DNA of 64,000 nt, taken from positions 23,409 through 87,408 of the forward strand of contig NZ_JASISZ010000027.1 of NCBI RefSeq assembly GCF_030063355.1, in the 5' to 3' direction. How positions within the stretch are numbered: the first letter of the stretch is position 1; each line of letters opens with the position of its first letter. Position numbers and translations under genes: made by a program. Source of the stretch: Streptomyces sp. PH10-H1 (GTDB lineage Bacteria; Actinomycetota; Actinomycetes; Streptomycetales; Streptomycetaceae). Of this stretch, positions 15,474-24,159 are shown piece after piece. The notes beneath the pieces were generated by a model. That model ran no database searches. It was not told where the DNA came from and worked only from the letters and a program-made list of their open reading frames with translations.

Positions 15474-17144
15474 ATGTCTTCGTTCATGCAAGCCCGTGGT
15501 TCGCGTCTCAGACGGCGTCAGCGATTCACGGCACTGGCCGCCGCCGCCACGTTATGCCTTACGGGGCTGATATCCGTGGCCGGCCCGGCAGCCCAGGCGA
15601 CATCGGGCGCCACGACCGCCTACGTCGCGAACGCCAGTGACAACACGGTGTCGGTAGTCGATACCGTCACTAATAACGTCACGGCCACCATCCCCGTCGG
15701 CTTCGGCCCACAGGGGGCGGCGGCCACCTCGGACGGCACCCGCGTCTACGTTCCCAACATCAGCTCCAATACCGTGTCGGTGATCAACACCGGCACCAAC
15801 ACCGTCACCGCCACCACCACCGTCGGCGCCAGCCCGACCGCCGTGGCGGTCGCTCCGAACGGCGCCCGCGTCTACGTCGCCAATCTGAGCTCCAACACCG
15901 TCTCCGTGATCGACACGGCCACCAACACCGTCACCGCCGCGGTCGCCGTCGGCACCGGCCCTGACGCGGTGGCGGTCACTCCGGACGGCACCCGCGCCTA
16001 TGTCACCAACAGCGGGGCCGGCGGCAGCGTGTCGGTCATCGACACCGCGACGAGCACCGTCACCGCCACCATCAGCGCCGGCGCCTTCCCGATCGCGGTC
16101 GCGGTCACCCCGGACGGCACTCGCGCCTACGTCGCCAGTCTCGGCGACAGCAGCCTGTCGGTGATCGACACTGCGACCAACACCGTTGTCACCACCGTCG
16201 CGACCGCCGCCTCCCCGTACGCGCTGGCGATCGCTCCGAACGGCGCCCGCGCCTATGTCGCCAACGCCAACGCGAACACCGTGTCGGTGCTCGACACCGC
16301 CACCAACACCGTCACTGCCGACATCCCCGTCGGCTCCGGCCCGCAGGGCGTCGCGGTCACCCCTGACGGTGCCCACGTCTACATCTCCAACCTCGGCTCC
16401 AACACCGTGTCGGTGATCGATACCGCCACCGCGACCGTCTCCGCCACCACCGCCGTCGGGCACAACCCGGCCGGGGTGGCGATCGGCACGACCGCCGCAC
16501 CCGCACCGACGGTGACCTCAGTCAGCCCCAACACGGGCCCGCCCGCGGGCGGCACGGCGGTCACCATCACCGGCACCAACCTCTCCGGCGCCACCGCCAT
16601 CACCTTCGGGGCCGGACACAGCGCCACCGCGGTCAGTTGCACGGACACCTCGTGCAGCGCCGTCGCCCCGGCCGGCGCGGTCGGCACCGTGGACGTACGG
16701 GTCACCACCGCGGCCGGCACCAGCGCCGTCAGCGCCGCCGATCACTACACGTACGCCGCCGCCGATGTGGGCGTGGCCCTGGCCGCCAGCGCCGTGCCGG
16801 GACTGCTCGGCGGACACATCAACTACACGCTGACCATCACCAACCACGGACCCTCCGCGCTGGCCTCCGCCACCGTGACCGTCCCCCTGACCGCTCCGAT
16901 GACCGCAACCTCCAGTGACTGCACCGTCAGCGCGGGTCATCTCACCTGCACCGCGGGAGTCCTGGCCAGCGGTGCAAGCACCACCCGCCACTTCACCGTC
17001 CCGGTCGGCCTGCTCACCCTCAACCTGCCCTACACCGTCACCGCGACCCGTACGGCCAGCGCGCCCGTCGACCTCAACCCCGCCAACAACAGCGCCAGCC
17101 GCACCTGCACCGTGGTCACCTCACTGATCATCCTCTGCTCCTGA
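15474..17144 (+). CDS. Secreted YVTN beta-propeller protein with IPT/TIG and DUF11 domains; contains a TTA codon
   Basis: The 556-residue exported protein has a twin-basic N-terminus and signal peptide (1-43), then seven YVTN propeller repeats of about 42 residues (each near RAYVANxxxNTVSVIDTATNTV, residues 45-340), an IPT/TIG domain (about 345-425, PTVTSVSPNTGPPAGG) and a DUF11 repeat (about 430-545). Repeats of this type form a surface-layer or adhesion propeller. ATG 15474 has GGGGGAG upstream. Codon 27 is TTA, which in Streptomyces is read only by the bldA tRNA and restricts synthesis to late growth. There is no anchor motif, so it is probably released. Near-identical repeats suggest recent expansion. 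Confidence 0.9.
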   Translation: MSSFMQARGSRLRRRQRFTALAAAATLCLTGLISVAGPAAQATSGATTAYVANASDNTVSVVDTVTNNVTATIPVGFGPQGAAATSDGTRVYVPNISSNTVSVINTGTNTVTATTTVGASPTAVAVAPNGARVYVANLSSNTVSVIDTATNTVTAAVAVGTGPDAVAVTPDGTRAYVTNSGAGGSVSVIDTATSTVTATISAGAFPIAVAVTPDGTRAYVASLGDSSLSVIDTATNTVVTTVATAASPYALAIAPNGARAYVANANANTVSVLDTATNTVTADIPVGSGPQGVAVTPDGAHVYISNLGSNTVSVIDTATATVSATTAVGHNPAGVAIGTTAAPAPTVTSVSPNTGPPAGGTAVTITGTNLSGATAITFGAGHSATAVSCTDTSCSAVAPAGAVGTVDVRVTTAAGTSAVSAADHYTYAAADVGVALAASAVPGLLGGHINYTLTITNHGPSALASATVTVPLTAPMTATSSDCTVSAGHLTCTAGVLASGASTTRHFTVPVGLLTLNLPYTVTATRTASAPVDLNPANNSASRTCTVVTSLIILCS

Positions 17145-17196
17145 CACCTGGCACCTGGCACCTGGCACCTGGCACCGAAGGGTGCCGAAGGGTGCC
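17145..17196. repeat. 7-bp tandem repeat after the YVTN gene
   Basis: CACCTGG is repeated four times from 17145 to 17172, starting right after the stop codon, followed by two copies of a CCGAAGGGTG-type 10-mer to 17196. The array ends just before a long hairpin. Confidence 0.85.
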
Positions 17197-17199
17197 TCT

Positions 17200-17231
17200 G
17201 GCCGGCCGGCTGATCGTTCAGCCGGCCGGCC
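17200..17231. terminator. Bidirectional terminator
   Basis: GGCCGGCCGGCTGA at 17200-17213 pairs perfectly with TCAGCCGGCCGGCC at 17218-17231 (4-base loop). It lies between the convergent YVTN and CGNR genes and probably serves both. Confidence 0.85.
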
Positions 17232-17242
17232 GTTCCGTTGGC

Positions 17243-17905
17243 CTAGCGCGCTCCGTTGGGCGCCGAGGGATCGGCGTGGTGCCGCTGGTAGTGGCGTGCC
17301 ACTCGGGCCCGGTTGCCGCAGGTGGCCGAGCACCATTCCCGGCGTGGGTGGGCGCGGAGGAAGTACAGCACGCAGCCAGGGGCATGACAGGCGCGCAGTT
17401 CGACGCGATCCGGCCCGGTGAACAGGTGGACCGCCTGTTCCGCGATCCGCGACAGCGCCGTCGCCGCCGCGTGGGCGTCCGAGGGCCCGGCGGCGAGGGA
17501 GGGCGCTCCTCCTTCGGGCCACACCATCTGTGACCACTCGGGCGCATAGGCGCAGGCCCGGTTGACGGTGCCCACCGCTGTCCCGAGATCGGGTGCCGCG
17601 GAGGCGGCCGCGGGGCGGGGGTCCTCGGTCGTGACGGCCGCCAGCCGGCGCAGTGCATCACGCAGCTGCCGGTACTGGTCCACGAGAGGCAGCAGCGCCG
17701 ACGAGCCGGAAACGTCGATCACCGCGTCCAGGGCCAGGGCCGGGGTGAAGCGCGGACCCACGGCTCGGAGCCATCGTGCGAGGTCATCGGCATTGTTCAG
17801 TCCGTCGTGTACGCCGTCACGGTCGGCCCAGATCGTGTTCATCAGCTCCACAGGCAGCGGTTCGCCGAGCAGTGGCGCGCCGGGCTGCCGGTCCATGGTG
17901 TCCAT
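17243..17905 (-). CDS. CGNR zinc-finger protein (DUF1470 family), likely regulator
   Basis: The 220-residue protein has the N-terminal stress-responsive ABATE-like helical domain (about 10-150, starting LLGEPLPVELMNTIW) and a C-terminal CGNR zinc finger with ligands in CHAPGC and WCSATCGNRARVARHY (about 175-210). Such proteins are small DNA-binding regulators. It is divergent from the PPOX gene across a 124-base gap that holds a promoter and inverted repeats, so it probably regulates that operon and itself. The start at ATG 17905 has no good ribosome-binding site; ATG 17896 is an alternative. Confidence 0.85.
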   Translation of the reverse strand: MDTMDRQPGAPLLGEPLPVELMNTIWADRDGVHDGLNNADDLARWLRAVGPRFTPALALDAVIDVSGSSALLPLVDQYRQLRDALRRLAAVTTEDPRPAAASAAPDLGTAVGTVNRACAYAPEWSQMVWPEGGAPSLAAGPSDAHAAATALSRIAEQAVHLFTGPDRVELRACHAPGCVLYFLRAHPRREWCSATCGNRARVARHYQRHHADPSAPNGAR

Positions 17906-17954
17906 TGTGCCGACTTTAATCCCCTTCCTAATGGATGTCCATGCCATCAACCAT

Positions 17955-18016
17955 TTGACACGTCGTACCGCCCGTGCCAATATTACTAATGGAACGAGAA
18001 CTTAACTGCCATTAGT
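17955..18016 (+). promoter_or_regulatory. Promoter and inverted repeat upstream of the PPOX operon
   Basis: TTGACA at 17955-17960 is followed after 18 bases by AATATT (17979-17984), a fair sigma-70-type promoter. Directly downstream, ACTAATGG (17985-17992) and CCATTAGT (18009-18016) form an 8-bp inverted repeat. A further copy, CCTAATGG, lies at 17927-17934 on the CGNR side. A repressor bound to these would block transcription start; the divergent CGNR protein is the natural candidate. Confidence 0.6.
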
Positions 18017-18029
18017 TCAGGAGACTGCC

Positions 18030-18914
18030 ATGACCGCCTCGGCCGGTTTCCACGAAGGCGAGCTCTCGGTGCAGCAACGCGCCGGAGTGCGGAACCTGGC
18101 CGGCCGGCTGTCCGGCATGCTCGAACCGCCCGATCTCACCGGCGGCGCGAGGTGGTTCCTCGGGGACCGCGACCTGGCCGTCCTGACCGCCCGCGACCGG
18201 GACGGCAGGCTCTGGACGTCACCACTGCCCGGAACCCCCGGCTTTCTCGACGCCCACGACGTCGATGACGCGACGCTTCATGTCCACGCGATGCCCGCCC
18301 CCGGCGATCCTCTGGCCCTCTTGCCCCCGGGGCAGCCGGTGGGCATGCTGGCGATCGATTTCGCGACCCGTCGCCGCATGCGCGTCAACGGCACTCTCGC
18401 CACCGTCGACGACAGCGGATTCCAGGTGGCGGTCGACCAGGCCTACGGCAACTGTCCGCAGTACATCCATCGCCGCCGTCTCCGCCACTCCGCGGCGCCT
18501 GTGAGCACTGACGCCCCCGCGACCCGGTGGCACGACTCCCTCGATGCGGATCTCATCCGGCTGATCGAAGGAACCGACACGTTCTTCCTCGGCACGGTCC
18601 ATCCGACGCGCGGCGCGGACGCATCCCACCGCGGCGGCCCGCCCGGGTTCGTCCGCGTCCAGGGAACGGACCTGTGGTGGCCGGACTACCCCGGCAACAA
18701 CATGTTCAACAGCCTGGGCAACCTCGCCGTCGACGACACCGCCGCCTTGCTGTTCCTGGACTTCGCCACCGGCGCCACGCTTCAGCTGTCCGGCACCGCC
18801 GCCCTCGAGTGGACCGCACCCGGAGCCCCCGGCGACGACGACGGCACCGGACGGCGGGTCCGCTTCACGCCACGCCACATCCTTACCGGAACGGCCCCCC
18901 TGCGGGCCAACTGA
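18030..18914 (+). CDS. Pyridoxamine 5'-phosphate oxidase-family flavoprotein
   Basis: The 294-residue protein contains two PPOX-like split-barrel segments: [27 protein letters not shown] near residue 40, and a second near residue 180 with [21 protein letters not shown] and [25 protein letters not shown]. This two-barrel architecture is that of the large PPOX family proteins related to YkfC/HugZ-like flavin-binding enzymes, rather than true PdxH. ATG 18030 follows AGGAGA. It is the first gene of an operon with the NTF2-like gene 18 bases downstream. The cofactor is probably FMN and the substrate is unknown. Confidence 0.8.
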   Translation: MTASAGFHEGELSVQQRAGVRNLAGRLSGMLEPPDLTGGARWFLGDRDLAVLTARDRDGRLWTSPLPGTPGFLDAHDVDDATLHVHAMPAPGDPLALLPPGQPVGMLAIDFATRRRMRVNGTLATVDDSGFQVAVDQAYGNCPQYIHRRRLRHSAAPVSTDAPATRWHDSLDADLIRLIEGTDTFFLGTVHPTRGADASHRGGPPGFVRVQGTDLWWPDYPGNNMFNSLGNLAVDDTAALLFLDFATGATLQLSGTAALEWTAPGAPGDDDGTGRRVRFTPRHILTGTAPLRAN

Positions 18915-18931
18915 CCATGTATGGAGACCCC

Positions 18932-19399
18932 ATGACCGCGCCCCGCCCCCCGCTGCCGCCCTTCACCCTGGAGACAGCTGTCGCCAAGGTCCAGGCCGCC
19001 GAGGATGCCTGGAACACCCGCGACCCCGAAGTCGTCAGCTTGGCCTACACCGAGGACTCGGCCTGGCGGAACCGCGACACTTTCGTCACCGGACGTTCCG
19101 AGATCGTCGCCTTCCTCACCGCCAAATGGGCACGCGAGTCGGACTACGTACTGCGCAAGAGCCTGTGGGGATTCCGCGGGAACCGGATGGCCGTCCGATT
19201 CCACTACGAGTGGCGTGACGCGGCCGGGCAGTGGTTCCGCAGCTATGGCAACGAACTGTGGGAGTTCGACGAGAACGGGCTCATGAGCCGACGCGAGGCC
19301 AGCATCAACGACCTGCCCATCGCCGAGTCCGAGCGGCGCTATTTCGGTCCGCGCTCCGAGGCCGAACGCGGTCCGGGCCACGACATCGACCTCCAGTAG
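18932..19399 (+). CDS. NTF2-like protein (DUF1348 family)
   Basis: The 155-residue protein has the DUF1348/NTF2-like cone fold signature: [33 protein letters not shown], then [21 protein letters not shown] and [14 protein letters not shown]. Members are small cytoplasmic proteins with a deep pocket, often of unknown reaction. GGAGA is 5 bases before ATG 18932; an earlier in-frame ATG at 18917 is weaker. It is second in the PPOX operon, ended by a strong hairpin. Confidence 0.9.
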   Translation: MTAPRPPLPPFTLETAVAKVQAAEDAWNTRDPEVVSLAYTEDSAWRNRDTFVTGRSEIVAFLTAKWARESDYVLRKSLWGFRGNRMAVRFHYEWRDAAGQWFRSYGNELWEFDENGLMSRREASINDLPIAESERRYFGPRSEAERGPGHDIDLQ

Positions 19400-19439
19400 A
19401 CGGCGCACAGATCACCGGTGCGCGCCACGCTGCACCTCG

Positions 19440-19480
19440 ACGGCTGGTGTCCCCTCCCGCGAGGAGGGGACACCAGCCGT
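19440..19480 (+). terminator. Strong terminator of the PPOX/NTF2 operon
   Basis: A perfect 18-bp stem, ACGGCTGGTGTCCCCTCC (19440-19457) against GGAGGGGACACCAGCCGT (19463-19480), with loop CGCGA. It may also end the convergent ECF operon. Confidence 0.9.
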
Positions 19481-19509
19481 CCGGTCCGTCAGTCCGGTCG
19501 GATCGGCGG

Positions 19510-19570
19510 CGGATCGGGGTCGGATCGGGGTCGGATCGGGTCGGGTCGGGTCGGGTCGGGTCGGGTCGGG
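19510..19570. repeat. CGGGT pentamer array
   Basis: Two CGGATCGGGGT units and one CGGATCGGGT are followed by about seven CGGGT pentamers. The array ends 1-2 bases before the stop of the ECF operon's last gene, so slippage could alter its 3' end. G-runs of 3-4 every 5-11 bases also make a G-quadruplex possible on this strand. Confidence 0.85.
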
Positions 19571-19571
19571 A

Positions 19572-20324
19572 TCAGACAGTGGCCAAGTCCTTGATCTCCT
19601 CGATCAGATCGGGTTCGGGCAGCGGGATCTCACCGAGGTCGTCATCGGCGTTGTCGTCGATGTGCAGCGGCGCGCGGATGGCGGCGAGAAACTGCTCGCA
19701 CATCACCTCCCAGAGCGCGACGCTCTCATAGCCGCCGGGTCCGGCCTCGGGATCCTGTGCGGCCAGCAACTGGGCGAGGATCCGCACGGTCGCGCCCGGA
19801 CGTTCGGCGCGGAACGCGACGACCTGCCGGTACCAGTGGTGGGCGTCGTTGAGTTCACCCTGCTGGGCGTGGTGCAGGACCAGATAGTAGGCCGAGTGGG
19901 GGTCCCCGGCCCCGGCGGCGAACTGCCACCAGAAGCGGGCGCCTTCGTCGCGGCCGGTGAGTTTGAGCAGGCAGGCGAACAGCCTGGCCCCGTCGGGCTC
20001 GGTGTAGGAGGAGGAGATGAACTGCGCCATCGCGGCCGACGCGCTGGGGGTACGGACCGCTTGGGCGCACAGCTGAGGCATGTTCCGGGCCCGCCGCCGC
20101 ATCGCGGCCTCCAGCCGGGCCGGAGCCGAAGGCGGCTCGGGCGCCGCGGCCGGCGCGGAGCAGGCGCTGTTGACGGCCCCTGCGGCGGCGTCCATCTGCG
20201 CGGCGCGCGCGAGCAGATGGTTGCGCACCAGGCCGGCGACGCGGCGTTCCGCGGCGCGGATGTCGCGGGCATATCCGTGGGTGAGGACCTCCGCGCGATG
20301 CAGGACATCCTCGATGCTGTCCAT
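19572..20324 (-). CDS. Hypothetical helical protein in the ECF sigma operon
   Basis: The 250-residue protein is alpha-helical. It has a central part with two TPR/Sel1-like helical pairs (RDEGARFWWQFAAGAGDPHSAYYLVLHHAQQG, about residues 125-160) and an acidic C-terminus (DDNADDDLGEIPLPEPDLIEEIKDL). It starts 3 bases after the sigma factor stop, whose last codons provide AAGGGGG as ribosome-binding site, so the two are coupled. Helical partners encoded this way can bind and control the sigma factor, but there is no anti-sigma zinc motif. Role inferred from context only. Confidence 0.75.
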   Translation of the reverse strand: MDSIEDVLHRAEVLTHGYARDIRAAERRVAGLVRNHLLARAAQMDAAAGAVNSACSAPAAAPEPPSAPARLEAAMRRRARNMPQLCAQAVRTPSASAAMAQFISSSYTEPDGARLFACLLKLTGRDEGARFWWQFAAGAGDPHSAYYLVLHHAQQGELNDAHHWYRQVVAFRAERPGATVRILAQLLAAQDPEAGPGGYESVALWEVMCEQFLAAIRAPLHIDDNADDDLGEIPLPEPDLIEEIKDLATV

Positions 20325-20327
20325 CCG

Positions 20328-20897
20328 TTAGTCCCCCTTCAAGTCGGTTGTGGGCGAGGCGGGCCCCAGGATGGCCGCCAGCCGGCGGGCGGCCTGGCGG
20401 CGGTGGGAGCGCACGGTGGCCGGGCTCACCCCCATCAACTCGGCCGCTTCCTTGGTGGTGAAACCGGCGAAGAACCGCAGGAGGATGACGTCCTGCTGCT
20501 TGTCCGGCAGCAGCGTCAGCGCCTGACGGACCGCCAACTGGTCCTCCAGGGCCCCGATCGGGTCCTCGGTCAGCCGGAAGGCCATGGCCTCAAAGACGGT
20601 GGTGTCGACCACGAGCGGACGGCGCGCCCGAGCGCGCAGCTCATCGAAGACCCGGTTGCGGACCACCGCCCAGGCGTAGGCCTCGGCATTGGGCTGGCTC
20701 AGGACCCCGTGCCAGTCCAGCGCCAGTTGCGCGAAGGCCTCGTCGACGACTTCCGCCGCGTCGGCGTGCGAGCCCAGCCGGGTGTAGGAGTAGCGCTCGT
20801 AGGCGTCGCCGTACATCTCGTGGAACGCGGTGAAGTCCAGCGGAAGGACGACGCGAAAGTCCTCGCCGGTGTCGGGGACCGGCTGTGGCACGGTCAC
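20328..20897 (-). CDS. ECF-type RNA polymerase sigma factor
   Basis: The 189-residue protein has a sigma-70 region 2 at about residues 15-85 (YERYSYTRLGSHADAAEVVDEAF and WAVVRNRVFDELRAR) and region 4 at about 120-180 (LPDKQQDVILLRFFAGFTTKEAAELMGVSPATVRSHRRQAARRL). It would direct RNA polymerase to a small regulon. GTG 20897 overlaps the TGA of the upstream gene (GTGA), with GGAGG a few bases before. It is the middle gene of a three-gene operon with a 66-residue protein before and a TPR-like protein after. No zinc-binding anti-sigma gene is adjacent. Confidence 0.9.
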   Translation of the reverse strand: MTVPQPVPDTGEDFRVVLPLDFTAFHEMYGDAYERYSYTRLGSHADAAEVVDEAFAQLALDWHGVLSQPNAEAYAWAVVRNRVFDELRARARRPLVVDTTVFEAMAFRLTEDPIGALEDQLAVRQALTLLPDKQQDVILLRFFAGFTTKEAAELMGVSPATVRSHRRQAARRLAAILGPASPTTDLKGD

Positions 20898-21094
20898 CGG
20901 ACCTCCTGCTGGTACTCGCCCGTCACCGGGTTCTGAGGGTTCGGGGGCAGGGAGCGGGACTGTTCGCGGAGCTCGGCCGCGCCGATGCGCACTCCGGCCC
21001 CTGCCAGTCGGCGCAGACATATTCGCACGTCCGGCACGAACACCCGCAGCAGTGCCGCGGCCGTGACCGCGTGCCAGGCCACATCGTGGTTCAC
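20894..21094 (-). CDS. Small hypothetical protein, first gene of the ECF operon
   Basis: The 66-residue protein starts at GTG 21094 with GAGGAGA upstream. Its first half is a hydrophobic/helical stretch (VAWHAVTAAALLRVFVPDVRICLRRL) followed by a polar, Gln/Pro-rich tail. It overlaps the sigma gene by 4 bases (GTGA), so the two are translationally coupled. It may be an anti-sigma or accessory peptide, but no motif proves this. The hydrophobic part is too short and too charged for a confident membrane helix. Confidence 0.65.
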   Translation of the reverse strand: MNHDVAWHAVTAAALLRVFVPDVRICLRRLAGAGVRIGAAELREQSRSLPPNPQNPVTGEYQQEVR

Positions 21095-21363
21095 GATGAT
21101 CTCTTCTCCTCAACGTAAGCACCGTTGTCCCGGGTCCGGTGCTCAAGAGCGCGTCGCTCTCTTGCCTCTATAGCGTCCGCCGGGGCGAAAACGCGCAGTC
21201 GTCCCACCGGAAACTTCCGGAACTCGACCTGCCACTTTCAACGGCGCGGGCGGCTTCCGCCGACGCGCCAGGTCGGGAACCCCTGAGTAGCCGTACTCAG
21301 GCGCGGCCGCCGCGCAGGCTCCACCATGGAGGAATCGCCACTCGACCCGACGAGGAGACCACC

Positions 21364-21566
21364 ATGGACACGGCCCGGCTGCGCAGCCTCGTGCCGTCTT
21401 CGCCGTCTTCGCCGTGGAGGACGCGATCTGGGGAACGCAAGCCGCGCCGCACGGGTTCGTCTACGCCGGAATCACTCTGTGCGTACTCGTCCAGGCGCAT
21501 GCTCTCGGGTTGCTGATGCGCGCTCTGCGCGGCAGGCCGCACTCGGCGCACCCGCACCCTGTTTGA
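21364..21566 (+). pseudogene. Small membrane protein with an apparent frameshift
   Basis: ATG 21364 with GAGGAG upstream starts MDTARLRSLV. Two bases later, another frame reads AVFAVFAVEDAIWGTQAAPHGFVYAGITLCVLVQAHALGLLMRALRGR to a stop at 21566, giving one or two hydrophobic helices and a basic end. Inserting one base near 21393-21395 joins the two into a plausible 65-residue membrane protein. The CCGTCTT direct repeat at the break is a likely slippage site. Either the gene is broken or the sequence has an error there. Confidence 0.4.
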
Positions 21567-21678
21567 CCCGGCCCGCGCGGACGGCCGCCTGTCGTCCGCG
21601 CTCTGAGCGCCCCCCGTCCACCCCGCGCCGGCGCCGGACACCTGCTATCGGCGCATGCCTTCGGGGTAGCTCTTGGGT

Positions 21679-22095
21679 ATGGCATCAGACGAGCCTGAAC
21701 CGTTTCCGGACATCTGCGACTTCTGCGGCCGGCGCATCGGCGCGCGGGGTCGGCTCGCCCTGGTGCCGGACTCCTCGGCGATTCACGCGCGGGATCCGGG
21801 CAAGGACGGACAGCGGCTGATCATCGTCTGCTCGCCCGAGCACCTGGCCTCGCTGGAGGAGGAGTACCGGCGGCGCCCGTTCGTGGCCGAGGAACTGTGG
21901 GCGGGAAAGATCAGTCGTGCGCTGCAGGGACACCCCGAGGACCTCCTCACCCCGGAGACCCTGTCGGCGGCCACGGGACTGAGCCAGGAGGAGATCGACC
22001 GCGCGGTGATCTGGAAAATGGAGCGGATCCGGCGCTGGTACGAGCAGCACGGGGACGACTCCGCGGGGGATGCGGATCCCGGACCCGGATTCTGA
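21679..22095 (+). CDS. Hypothetical protein with an N-terminal CxxC motif
   Basis: The 138-residue protein has ICDFCGRRIG near residue 12-21, one half of a zinc ribbon, followed by a beta-rich part (GRLALVPDSSAIH, RLIIVCSPEHLASL) with another Cys. Then comes a helical C-terminus, LSAATGLSQEEIDRAVIWKMERIRRWYEQ. The combination looks like a small metal-binding or nucleic-acid-associated protein. ATG 21679 is preferred; a TTG two codons earlier is possible. There is no operon partner. Confidence 0.7.
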   Translation: MASDEPEPFPDICDFCGRRIGARGRLALVPDSSAIHARDPGKDGQRLIIVCSPEHLASLEEEYRRRPFVAEELWAGKISRALQGHPEDLLTPETLSAATGLSQEEIDRAVIWKMERIRRWYEQHGDDSAGDADPGPGF

Positions 22096-22191
22096 CCCGG
22101 GTGAACGGCGATACGGCGGTGCGGGAGGTGGCTTTGATGCATGTGGCCACCGCCGGATCCGCCGTCACCTGGTCCGCCAACTCGGGCGATC

Positions 22192-22425
22192 TCAGCGGGG
22201 CGGGTGCTCGTCGGCGCGCTCGTCCAGGTCTTCGTCCGGCAGCGAGCCCTCGCCCAGCGTACGACGCGACGCCACCGGTTCGGTGGAGACGTGCTCGCCA
22301 GCCGGTCCGCGGGCCGCTTCCGCGGCCGCGCGTTCGGCGGGCGTCATCGCCCGTTGCGCACGGCCCTCGTCCGGATCAGTGTCGGGGTGCGGTCCGATGC
22401 CCAGCGGGCGGCGATGAACAGTCAT
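22192..22425 (-). CDS. Small hydrophilic hypothetical protein
   Basis: A 77-residue frame begins at ATG 22425 with GAGGAGA 8 bases upstream. It is highly charged and probably disordered (PHPDTDPDEGRAQRAMTPAERAAAEAARG, then RRTLGEGSLPDEDLDERADEH). There is no domain that I recognise. The ribosome-binding site is the main support. It is convergent with the CxxC protein gene. Confidence 0.5.
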   Translation of the reverse strand: MTVHRRPLGIGPHPDTDPDEGRAQRAMTPAERAAAEAARGPAGEHVSTEPVASRRTLGEGSLPDEDLDERADEHPPR

Positions 22426-22721
22426 CTGCGCAGTCTCCTCCCCCGCCCCGCGTCGCGCGAACACCGGTATCACCGGGGTCGGCTGGCTGGGGTGATCAGC
22501 GGGGGCGCGGGATCAGCGCTGCAAGCGAAGTCCAGGACCCAGGAGCTGGCCCTGTCCGTCGACGGCGCGCGGCGTCGAGCCAACTGCCCACGGCGAGCGC
22601 GGCCGTCGGGTCGATCCGGGAGTTCCGGTCCGACACTGCCGTGGGCGATGGCCGCGTGCGGCCGGGAGGCGACTAGGATCTGGTGCCCGGCCGCCCGAAG
22701 CCGACCCATAGGAGTGCGCGC

Positions 22722-23357
22722 GTGACCGGTACAGCCGTCCGACAGGCCGTCATCGCCGAGGAGGAGACGGTCGCCCGGCTCCTCGCCACCGTCTTCGACG
22801 AACTGCCGCTGCACCGCTGGCTGGTCCCCACACCCGAACGGCACCCGGAGATCTTCCCGCACTTCTTCCAGATCCTCGTCGGACACGCGCTGCGCCACGG
22901 AACGGTCTACGTCACCGAGGACCTGCGGGCCGCCGCGGTGTGGCTGCCGATGCCGTCCCCGGACATCGAGGACTACGACGACCGGCTGTCTGCCGCCTGC
23001 CAGGACCACGTGGAGCGGTTCCACCAGCTCGACGAAGCCATGGGCCAGGCATACCCCGCCGACCGCGGCGACCACGACCACCTGGCGTTCCTGGTCGTCC
23101 ATCCCGACCTGCAGGGCGACGGCATCGGCTCCCACCTGCTGCGCCTGCACCACGACATCCTCGACCGGGCCTGCCGCCCCGCGTACCTGGAGGCGACCAG
23201 CCCCGCCAGCCGCAAGCTCTACCTGCGGCACGGCTACGCAGACCTCGGCCGGCCGCTGGCCCTGCCCTTCGACCCCGAGGCGATGTACCCGATGTGGCGG
23301 CCCGCCCAGAGCGAGGCCGCGCAGCGCGGAGCGACACACGGCGAAGCGTCCTCCTAA
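22722..23357 (+). CDS. GNAT-family N-acetyltransferase
   Basis: The 211-residue protein has a complete GNAT fold: an N-terminal helix pair with LLATVFDELPLHRWLVP, the acetyl-CoA-binding beta4/alpha3 motif HLAFLVVHPDLQGDGIGSHLLRLHHDIL (about 130-157), and the C-terminal YLEATSPASRKLYLRHGYADLG. It would acetylate an amine of a small molecule or protein; the substrate is unknown. GTG 22722 is chosen because AGGAG stands 8 bases before it. It stands alone. Confidence 0.9.
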   Translation: MTGTAVRQAVIAEEETVARLLATVFDELPLHRWLVPTPERHPEIFPHFFQILVGHALRHGTVYVTEDLRAAAVWLPMPSPDIEDYDDRLSAACQDHVERFHQLDEAMGQAYPADRGDHDHLAFLVVHPDLQGDGIGSHLLRLHHDILDRACRPAYLEATSPASRKLYLRHGYADLGRPLALPFDPEAMYPMWRPAQSEAAQRGATHGEASS

Positions 23358-23397
23358 GAACCGGGCCGGGGGCGGGGACGGTGGGCGGGTGCCGCCG

Positions 23398-24126
23398 TCA
23401 CGCGGTCCAAGGCCGGGTGGAATGTGCGTGACCGGACATCACGGCGGCGGTTCCCGCCAGGGTGAGACCGGCGATGAGGAGCGGCAACGACACTGCCGTG
23501 TGCCGGATGAGGATCGCGCCGGCGAGGGCTCCCAGGAACATCGCGGCGACCGAGAGGCCACGTGTGCCGATCTTGCTGGCGGTTCCTCCCGCGAGTCGCC
23601 CATCGGCCGCGATACCGGTGACGGTCATCGTCAGGACGGTGGTGTTGAGATCCGGGACGGCCAGACGGCGGACAGCGGCATTCTGTCCGCCCATGGCCCA
23701 GCCGAGCAGGACGATGAGGAGGTAGCGGGTGGGCGAGGTGGACGGATCGGCGCTCAGTTCGCAGGTCAGACAAGCCGCCAGGACGAGCACGGCTTCGAGG
23801 ACGGTGGCCGCGAGCAGCAACCGTCCGCGGTGGTCGGGGAACCGATTGGCGACGCGTCCGCCGATCAGTGCCCCTGCGGCGAAGGACAGCAGGAACACCA
23901 GGGAAGCGGTCAGGGAGAAGCCGGCGGCACCGGCCAGGGAAAAGGCTATGAAGACGACATTGCCCGTCATGTTGGCCACGAAGACATGGCCCAGCACCAG
24001 ATAGCTGAAGGCGTCGACGAAGCCGGTGACCACAGTCAGCGCGAGGAGCAGCCGCGGCAGCGGCCCATGGCGGCCGTCGAGGTCGGGGACCAGGGTGTTC
24101 CAGGCATCGCGCAGGGCGGTGATCAA
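23398..24126 (-). CDS. YoaK family (DUF1275) membrane protein
   Basis: The 242-residue protein has six or seven membrane helices and the DUF1275 signature VTGFVDAFSYLVLGHVFVANMTGNVVF at about residues 33-59. Family members are small multipass transport-like proteins of unknown substrate. The only fitting start is TTG 24126, preceded by AGGGAG. A hairpin separates it from the DUF1918 gene upstream on the same strand, so the two are probably independently transcribed. Confidence 0.9.
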   Translation of the reverse strand: MITALRDAWNTLVPDLDGRHGPLPRLLLALTVVTGFVDAFSYLVLGHVFVANMTGNVVFIAFSLAGAAGFSLTASLVFLLSFAAGALIGGRVANRFPDHRGRLLLAATVLEAVLVLAACLTCELSADPSTSPTRYLLIVLLGWAMGGQNAAVRRLAVPDLNTTVLTMTVTGIAADGRLAGGTASKIGTRGLSVAAMFLGALAGAILIRHTAVSLPLLIAGLTLAGTAAVMSGHAHSTRPWTA

Positions 24127-24159
24127 GGAGACGCTCCCTTGGGCGACGACGACATCGAC

